Part shown: in pieces, positions 7,501 through 11,512 of the stretch
Layout: the number at the start of each line of letters is the position of its first letter
Numbering within the stretch: the stretch's first letter is position 1
Origin: DATAMF01 sp964472565
GTDB lineage: Bacteria; Chloroflexota; Anaerolineae; Aggregatilineales; Aggregatilineaceae
NCBI GenBank assembly: GCA_964472565.1
Contig: CAYYNB010000184.1
Coordinates: 1-11,512 of the forward strand
Direction: 5' to 3'
Length of the DNA: 11,512 bases
Made by a program: the position numbers and the translations under genes
The notes under the pieces: model-generated
Databases searched by the model: none
Told to the model about the DNA's origin: nothing
The model's input: only the letters and a program-made list of their open reading frames with translations

Positions 7501-8214
7501 ATGTGGCTGATTGCCGAATATGAGGCTACCGCGTTGTTTTCGCTCAAACCGGCCACTGCAACCGCATCGGGCGGCAAGACGCTAATCGTGCCGACTCCAT
7601 TTGCGATCAAGATGGCGCTGTTGGATGTGATCTGCCGGTTGGAAGGACGGCCTACCGCTGAGCAGGTCTGGGAAAGCTGGTTAGCCGGGTTGCGGGTGGC
7701 GCTGCGCCCAGCGCAGGCGGTGGTGGTCAACAATACGTTTATCAAAATTTTGAAACCACGCCGTAATCCTGCCGAACCGGGCAGCCAGAATGCCGGCTAC
7801 TTTCAGCAGACGATCACCTACCGCGAATATGCTCAGTTAGTCGGGCCATTTGCGATTGGACTGGAGGTGGACGACGAAGACACCGCGGGCTGGTTGGCGC
7901 GCTGGCTGCTCAACGTGAATTACCTGGGCAAACGCGGTTCATTTATCCAACTACGCAAAGAACCCGATTTGATCGCTGAACTGCCGGACGACTTTGTGAT
8001 CGTGGATGGGCAGATCGACAGGATGCCGTTGGATGCGCTGTTGACCCAACTGGATGATGTGGGGGAGGGTATGACCTTCGCCCATGCGGACATCTACTCC
8101 GGCAAACCGATCCGGTTGGGAGTACAGCGGGTGCTGCACCATGTTGCGCTGCCCTACCGCTTGGTGTCGAGCAGCCGGGGCTACAGTTATTACCGGAGAG
8201 AACAAGCCGAATGA
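7501..8214 (+). CDS. cas5: Cascade subunit Cas5
   Basis: Cas5 is the RAMP protein that caps the 5' tag of the crRNA and contacts Cas8. The 237-residue product begins MWLIAEYEATALFSLKP, the N-terminal beta-strand typical of RAMPs, followed by a stretch on selecting and processing the N-terminal RRM (TPFAIKMALLDVICRLEG). A central NYLGKRGSFIQL segment (about residues 136-147) is a Cas5-like signature. I chose ATG 7501 because GGAGG (7491-7495) lies 5 nt upstream; an in-frame TTG at 7486 overlaps the cas7 stop and lacks a good site. The gene ends with an ATGA overlap with cas6. No catalytic residue is evident, consistent with a structural role when a separate cas6 is present. Confidence 0.82.
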   Translation: MWLIAEYEATALFSLKPATATASGGKTLIVPTPFAIKMALLDVICRLEGRPTAEQVWESWLAGLRVALRPAQAVVVNNTFIKILKPRRNPAEPGSQNAGYFQQTITYREYAQLVGPFAIGLEVDDEDTAGWLARWLLNVNYLGKRGSFIQLRKEPDLIAELPDDFVIVDGQIDRMPLDALLTQLDDVGEGMTFAHADIYSGKPIRLGVQRVLHHVALPYRLVSSSRGYSYYRREQAE

Positions 8215-9176
8215 ACCTCATCGTTCACCATCTGCGTTTCACGCTGCGAGCGGAAATGCTCGTTCAACTGGGGCCGCAGGCTGGAGCGCAGCTTCGAGGC
8301 GCGCTGTGGGCAGCCTTACAGCAGTTTGCCTGCACTGCACCAAATATCCGACTCGATCCGCTACACCGCCAGCACTGCCCCATGTGCCGCCTGATGGCGC
8401 TCGAAACGGTTGAAGACGCGCGGGGGAGTGATCCTCCGCGCCCCTTTGCTGTCCGTCCGCCGCTGCTGCCGCGCATCGAACAAGATCGCGTATTTTACGC
8501 TGGGGACCGTTTCGCTGTCGGGATCAACCTGTTTGGCGATGTGGTCGAACTGTTTCCCTATCTCTGTCAAGCGTTTTATCGTATGGGTGAGATCGGAATT
8601 GGTTATGGCCGCGGGCGGTTTAGCCTGGAACAGATCGAGGCGCTTGATCCCTTCTCCGGTCTTACGATTTCACTGCTCGAAAACCGGCGTATTATGGCTG
8701 GACCAGGACTGCCCGTGACACAGGATAAGATTGATCATGCTGCTGCTGCGCTGCCATCGGATCAGATTACGCTGCGTTTTTTGACTCCAGCCTATATCAA
8801 ATACCAGGGACAGCGGTTGATCCATCCTACTTTTGAGGCACTCATCGCGCGGTTGCTTGAACGCTGCCAGGCTATCGAACTGCACTATACTGATCAGCCT
8901 ACCTCGCAGCCGGTATGGCGGGAACACTATCTGGCCCTGACTGAAGCGGCCCGGCAGGTGCGGCTGGCTCAAGATCGAACACGTTGGGTCGAGATCGGCA
9001 GCGGATCGCGCCGCACCGAAACGCGTAATTCGATCAGTGGCTTCGTTGGCGAGGCGGTATTTGAGGGAGATTTGGCCCCGTTCCGTTCCTGGCTGCTGTG
9101 GGGACAAAGCCTGCATGTGGGTAAAAACACGGTCAAAGGTGACGGTTGGTACGAAATCTCCCCGTTGGAAAAATAG
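8211..9176 (+). CDS. cas6: CRISPR pre-crRNA processing endoribonuclease Cas6
   Basis: Cas6 cuts the array transcript within each repeat. The 321-residue protein fits the Cas6 family of RAMP endoribonucleases. The N-terminus (MNLIVHHLRFTLRAEM) is a RAMP strand, and the C-terminal 50 residues hold the glycine-rich part (SGFVGEAVFEGDL, then WLLWGQSLHVGKNTVKGDG) typical of Cas6. H6 and H7 could be part of the active site, but this is a guess. C41, H55, C56 and C59 (HCPMC) could bind zinc. The start overlaps the cas5 stop (ATGA). The stop TAG (9174-9176) lies in the loop of a long inverted repeat that forms the cas1 promoter/operator. It is the last gene of the interference operon. Confidence 0.88.
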   Translation: MNLIVHHLRFTLRAEMLVQLGPQAGAQLRGALWAALQQFACTAPNIRLDPLHRQHCPMCRLMALETVEDARGSDPPRPFAVRPPLLPRIEQDRVFYAGDRFAVGINLFGDVVELFPYLCQAFYRMGEIGIGYGRGRFSLEQIEALDPFSGLTISLLENRRIMAGPGLPVTQDKIDHAAAALPSDQITLRFLTPAYIKYQGQRLIHPTFEALIARLLERCQAIELHYTDQPTSQPVWREHYLALTEAARQVRLAQDRTRWVEIGSGSRRTETRNSISGFVGEAVFEGDLAPFRSWLLWGQSLHVGKNTVKGDGWYEISPLEK

Positions 9177-9188
9177 ATTCCAACGGGG
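9160..9188. repeat. 11-bp perfect inverted repeat around the cas6 stop codon
   Basis: CCCCGTTGGAA (9160-9170) is exactly complementary to TTCCAACGGGG (9178-9188) with loop AAATAGA, which contains the cas6 stop. No T-tract follows on either strand, so it is not a simple Rho-independent terminator. The inner 6 bp and the loop are identical to 1162-1180; the outer 5 bp are specific to this copy. Confidence 0.8.
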
Positions 9189-9197
9189 CAATACAAT
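9165..9197 (+). promoter_or_regulatory. Second copy of the operator/promoter, driving cas1-cas2-cas4
   Basis: The 20-bp block TTGGAA-N7-TTCCAAC (9165-9184) matches 1162-1181 in every base, including the non-palindromic spacer. TACAAT (9192-9197) is a -10-like hexamer starting 27 nt after the block's first base, exactly as TATACT does in the other copy; both are followed by GA. This predicts a start point near 9204, about 35 nt before cas1. It gives the adaptation genes their own promoter under the same control as the interference operon. Confidence 0.65.
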
Positions 9198-9238
9198 GAG
9201 GTTAGAGGTTCATTGAATATCCAGGAGCGTTCTAACCC

Positions 9239-10267
9239 ATGCCTATTATTGACCATTTGATCGCAGAAACATTTGGAACCCATATCGGCAAGTACAGTGA
9301 GCGGCTGAAAGTGACCCAGGACAAGGCAACCCTGGCCGAAGCACCGCTGCTGCACCTGAAATCGGTGATGGTTGCCAGTCGTGGCGTCAGCATCTCCGCC
9401 GATGCACTAGAAGCGTGCGCCGAGCGCGGTATTCCGGTGTTTTTCGTAGACAGCCGGGGCAACAACTATGCATCAATATACGCCTCTGGCCTGGCGGGAA
9501 CAGTCCTTACTCGGCGCGAACAACTTCTGGCCTACTATGATCAGCGCGGCCTGGCTGTCGCGCTGGCGATTGCTGAGGGCAAAATCCGCAATCAGGCGGC
9601 GACGCTCAAATATCTGGCGAAAACTCGGAAAGATACCGATCCGGCAGTGTACGATGAACTGCACCTGTGTGCTGGGGATGTCGTGGACTGTATCTCATGG
9701 CTGGACCGGCTGCGCGTTGAACAACTGGATGAAGCAGCGCGCCAACAGATCATGTCTGCTGAAGCGCATGCCGCCAAACGGTATTGGGCCGCTGCTGCGG
9801 CGCTGTTTCCTGAAAGTTACGGCTGGCCGGGCCGTATCGGGCGCGGCGCAACGGACCCGCTTAATTCCCTGCTCAATTATGGTTACGGCATCTTGTATGG
9901 ACTGGTGGAGCAGGCGATCCTGCTAGCCGGACTGGATCCTTATGGCGGCTTTTTGCATACGGATCGTGCGGGTAAACCCAGTCTGGTGCTGGACTTGATC
10001 GAGGAATTTCGGCAGGTAGCCGTTGACCGGCTAGTTTTTGGACTGGCAAACCGGGGATTCAAAGTCGAGCAGGATGAACAAGGCCTGTTGTCATCCGATA
10101 CACGGCGTGCGCTGGCTGAAAAAACATTGGAGCACAGCGAGGCCGGGGTGCGCTATGAAGGCAAACGGTATCCGCTGCGGTTTGTGATGCAAATGCAGGC
10201 CCGGCATCTGGCTGCCTTTTTGCGCGGCGAACGTGAAGCCTATGAGACGTTCAAGGCGAGTTGGTGA
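9239..10267 (+). CDS. cas1: CRISPR adaptation integrase Cas1
   Basis: Cas1 with Cas2 integrates new spacers at the leader-repeat junction. The 342-residue protein has the normal length, an N-terminal beta domain (ILHL-like APLLHLKSVMVASRGVSISADALEACAERGIPVFF) and a helical catalytic domain. The expected metal ligands are visible: E175 in SAEAHAAKRYW, H240 in GGFLHTDRAGKPSLVLDL and D252 or E255 just after. The GATDPLNSLLNYGYGILYGLVEQAI stretch is a highly typical Cas1 segment. AGGAG at 9223-9227 precedes ATG 9239. The stop overlaps the cas2 start (TGATG). The gene opens the adaptation operon under the second inverted-repeat promoter. Confidence 0.97.
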   Translation: MPIIDHLIAETFGTHIGKYSERLKVTQDKATLAEAPLLHLKSVMVASRGVSISADALEACAERGIPVFFVDSRGNNYASIYASGLAGTVLTRREQLLAYYDQRGLAVALAIAEGKIRNQAATLKYLAKTRKDTDPAVYDELHLCAGDVVDCISWLDRLRVEQLDEAARQQIMSAEAHAAKRYWAAAAALFPESYGWPGRIGRGATDPLNSLLNYGYGILYGLVEQAILLAGLDPYGGFLHTDRAGKPSLVLDLIEEFRQVAVDRLVFGLANRGFKVEQDEQGLLSSDTRRALAEKTLEHSEAGVRYEGKRYPLRFVMQMQARHLAAFLRGEREAYETFKASW

Positions 10268-10515
10268 TGGTCCATATCCTGCTGGTCTACGACATCACGA
10301 ATGACAAAGCGCGCGGCAAGGTCGCTGATGCATGCGAAGATTACGGACTGGATCGGATCCAGTTCAGTGCCTTCAGCGGAGAACTGAGCCGGAATCATCA
10401 GGAAGAACTGATGCTGAAAATCGGCGGCATTATCGGCGGCAATACCAGCAAGGTCACTCTGATCCCGATCTGCGATGCCGATTGGAAAAAACGCCTGGAG
10501 TATGCCCATGCTTGA
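10267..10515 (+). CDS. cas2: CRISPR adaptation protein Cas2
   Basis: Cas2 is the small dimeric partner of Cas1 in spacer capture. The 82-residue product starts MVHILLVYDITNDKAR, with D9 at the conserved position of the first ferredoxin-like strand, and continues RIQFSAFSGEL and IPICDADW, both typical. I start it at ATG 10267, overlapping the cas1 stop, rather than at upstream in-frame TTG or GTG codons, because this gives the expected N-terminus. Its stop overlaps the cas4 start. Slightly shorter than many Cas2 proteins but complete. Confidence 0.95.
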   Translation: MVHILLVYDITNDKARGKVADACEDYGLDRIQFSAFSGELSRNHQEELMLKIGGIIGGNTSKVTLIPICDADWKKRLEYAHA

Positions 10516-11092
10516 GCAAGACCAGGATCTGTTCACGATTACCGACCTGAAGCAGTATGTCTACTGCCCGCGTATTTTTTACTACCATGCCTGTCTGCCC
10601 GACATTCGCCCGGTAACGTATAAGATGAAAGCGGGCATCGAAGCTCATGCAGACGAGCCAAAACGTGCGGCGCGGCGGTCGCTGGAACGATTCGGCGGGC
10701 CGCAAGGGGAACGCGAATTTGAAGTGGCGGTGCAGTCTGCCGTACTCCGGCTTTCGGGGCAGGTGGACGAAGTGATCCTTACCGGAGCGGAGCTAATCCC
10801 AGTTGACTATAAGCTGGCACATAAGGCTGGGTATCATTTCGAGGTGCAGCTAGCCGCCTATGCGCTGCTGCTTGAAGAAAGCCGCCAGGTCACGATCTCG
10901 CGCGGGTTTATCTACCTGATGCCAGAGCGAAAGCTGGTTGAAGTGCCTATCACGCCGAAACTCCGCCGGCAGGTGCAGAAGGCATTGCAAGACATGCACG
11001 AGATCGCTCGCGCTGAACGAATGCCCCCTCCGGTAGATTGGCGGCAGCGCTGCGCCGACTGTGAGTTTCGGCGGTTTTGTAATGATGTGTAG
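10508..11092 (+). CDS. cas4: CRISPR adaptation nuclease Cas4
   Basis: Cas4 trims prespacers and selects those with a PAM. The 194-residue protein has the RecB/PD-(D/E)XK core: H47, D87 (GQVDEV), D100 and K102 (PVDYK) and QLAAY (Q114-Y118). The four iron-sulphur cysteines are C20 (VYCPR), C182, C185 and C191, the last three in a CX2CX5C arrangement at the C-terminus. ATG 10508 is chosen over in-frame ATG 10502 because GGAG (10497-10500) is 7 nt away from the former and 1 nt from the latter. It overlaps cas2 by 8 nt. Cas4 is last in the operon and next to the leader; cas4-cas1-cas2 is the more usual order. Confidence 0.95.
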   Translation: MLEQDQDLFTITDLKQYVYCPRIFYYHACLPDIRPVTYKMKAGIEAHADEPKRAARRSLERFGGPQGEREFEVAVQSAVLRLSGQVDEVILTGAELIPVDYKLAHKAGYHFEVQLAAYALLLEESRQVTISRGFIYLMPERKLVEVPITPKLRRQVQKALQDMHEIARAERMPPPVDWRQRCADCEFRRFCNDV

Positions 11093-11265
11093 GCTGTCTC
11101 AACTCCCCCCGGTTTTTGTGCAATACATGAGTTGAGATTCGCGGAGTTGCATCAGACCAAATTTCGAACTATGGTAGAGGTGAGTGACCTGCTACAAGCG
11201 CCGCTGAGGTGGCTGAACGCCAAATTAGGTCTTATGAGACCTCTTTTTGTCGCAAGTCGTGTGCG
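11093..11265 (+). other. CRISPR leader region
   Basis: The 173 nt between cas4 and the first repeat hold no gene. Because the repeats end in GAAAC and the adaptation genes lie on this side, it is the expected leader. It has several potential hairpins: TCTCAACTC/GAGTTGAGA (11097-11105 with 11129-11137), GTAGAGGT with ACCT-g-CTAC (11174-11195, one bulge) and AGGTCT/AGACCT (11227-11242). The operator found before the two cas operons is not present here. I cannot place an array promoter with confidence. Confidence 0.6.
11227..11248 (+). terminator. Terminator-like hairpin just before the first repeat
   Basis: AGGTCT (11227-11232) and AGACCT (11237-11242) pair perfectly around TATG, followed by CTTTTT (11243-11248). 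It could end the cas1-cas2-cas4 transcript. However, only 17 nt separate it from the first repeat, too little for a separate array promoter, so the array transcript must either pass through it or start within it. A structural role in spacer integration is another possibility. Confidence 0.5.
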
Positions 11266-11449
11266 GTTGCTCACCCATTTGGCCCGCAGAGGGTACTGAA
11301 ACGTCGCTATCCCGCCTGGAAATGCTTATTTCCGGGCCGGTTGCTCACCCATTTGGCCCGCAGAGGGTACTGAAACGCACATCCGCCTCGTGATTGAAGG
11401 CCGGGCGGTAGCGTTGCTCACCCATTTGGCCCGCAGAGGGTACTGAAAC
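11266..11449 (+). CRISPR. CRISPR array: three identical 37-nt repeats, two spacers
   Basis: Identical repeats lie at 11266-11302, 11340-11376 and 11413-11449, beginning GTTGCTCACCC and ending GGGTACTGAAAC. Spacers are 37 nt (11303-11339) and 36 nt (11377-11412). Within the repeat, GCCC (17-20) pairs with GGGT (26-29, one G-U) around GCAGA, and the remaining eight bases ACTGAAAC match the usual 8-nt 5' tag left by Cas6. The GAAAC end supports transcription on the + strand, away from the cas genes. The 63 nt after the third repeat hold no further copy, so either the array is short or it continues beyond an overlong or divergent unit. Confidence 0.95.
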
Positions 11450-11512
11450 CGCCAATACTCACACTCATCACCGCGTTCTAGCAGTGCGGAAGCCCAGAGG
11501 GCGGGCCTCGGG
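11450..11512. other. Sequence after the last visible repeat
   Basis: These 63 nt to the window end contain no recognisable repeat although spacers here are 36-37 nt. They may be array-distal flank. The only resemblance to the repeat is GCCC-AGAGGG at 11492-11501, against GCCCGCAGAGGG in the repeat, too little to call a copy. GC rises towards the end. Confidence 0.45.

Noticed and set aside
9160..9188. Rho-independent terminator after cas6
   Set aside because: The stem is strong but followed by GGGGCAATAC-type sequence without a T-tract on either strand.
11121..11137. Leader copy of the cas1 promoter, from similarity of CAATACATGAG to CAATACAATGAG
   Set aside because: The match is short and gapped, and the inverted-repeat operator that defines the two cas promoters is absent here.
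11377..11412. Spacer 2 as a recognisable phage gene fragment
   Set aside because: One frame reads through as HIRLVIEGRAV, but a 36-nt open frame carries no information on origin without a database match.
11476..11512. Degenerate fourth CRISPR repeat
   Set aside because: Only GCCC-AGAGGG matches, with a 2-nt gap; the rest of the 37-nt repeat shows no similarity and the spacer would be only about 25 nt.

Overview
This window holds a complete type I CRISPR-Cas locus on the + strand. It is preceded by the 3' part of an unrelated sigma-factor-like gene and ends in the first repeats of a CRISPR array. Moderate-to-high GC, a long WYL-domain regulator heading the cas operon, a DevR-family Cas7 and the Csx13-like look of the large subunit suggest a filamentous or thermophilic bacterium such as Chloroflexota. 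That assignment is an inference from protein character, not a database result.

Layout. 1-954: C-terminal part of a sigma-70-like DNA-binding protein with extra helix-turn-helix units, closed by a terminator near 968-1005. 955-1273: intergenic region with a promoter/operator. 1274-9176: regulator and interference operon in the order WYL regulator, cas3 (helicase with a C-terminal HD nuclease), large subunit cas8, cas7 (DevR family), cas5 and cas6, with gaps of at most 18 nt or short overlaps. 9177-9238: short promoter region. 9239-11092: adaptation operon cas1, cas2, cas4, all overlapping. 11093-11265: structured leader. 11266-11449: three identical 37-nt repeats with two spacers (37 and 36 nt), then 63 nt without another repeat up to the window end.

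How it should work. Cas1, Cas2 and Cas4 acquire spacers. Cas6 cuts the array transcript at the base of a small repeat hairpin, leaving an 8-nt tag. Cas8, Cas7, Cas5 and probably a Cas11 made from an internal start in cas8 form the crRNA-guided complex. Cas3 degrades the target. Cas1 keeps its metal-binding Glu and His; Cas3 and Cas4 keep their ATPase, HD, PD-(D/E)XK and Fe-S cysteine motifs. The system therefore looks functional. Subtype is best called I-A/I-B-like; the exact label needs HMM searches.

The most notable new observation is a 20-bp sequence, an inverted repeat TTGGAA-N7-TTCCAA, present identically before the WYL gene (1162-1181) and at the cas6/cas1 junction (9165-9184). In both places a -10-like hexamer starts exactly 27 nt after its first base. 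This looks like a shared operator/promoter that puts the interference and adaptation operons under one regulator, plausibly the WYL protein. Other points are a likely internal cas11 start, a terminator-like hairpin 17 nt before the first repeat, and a self-complementary leader-proximal spacer.
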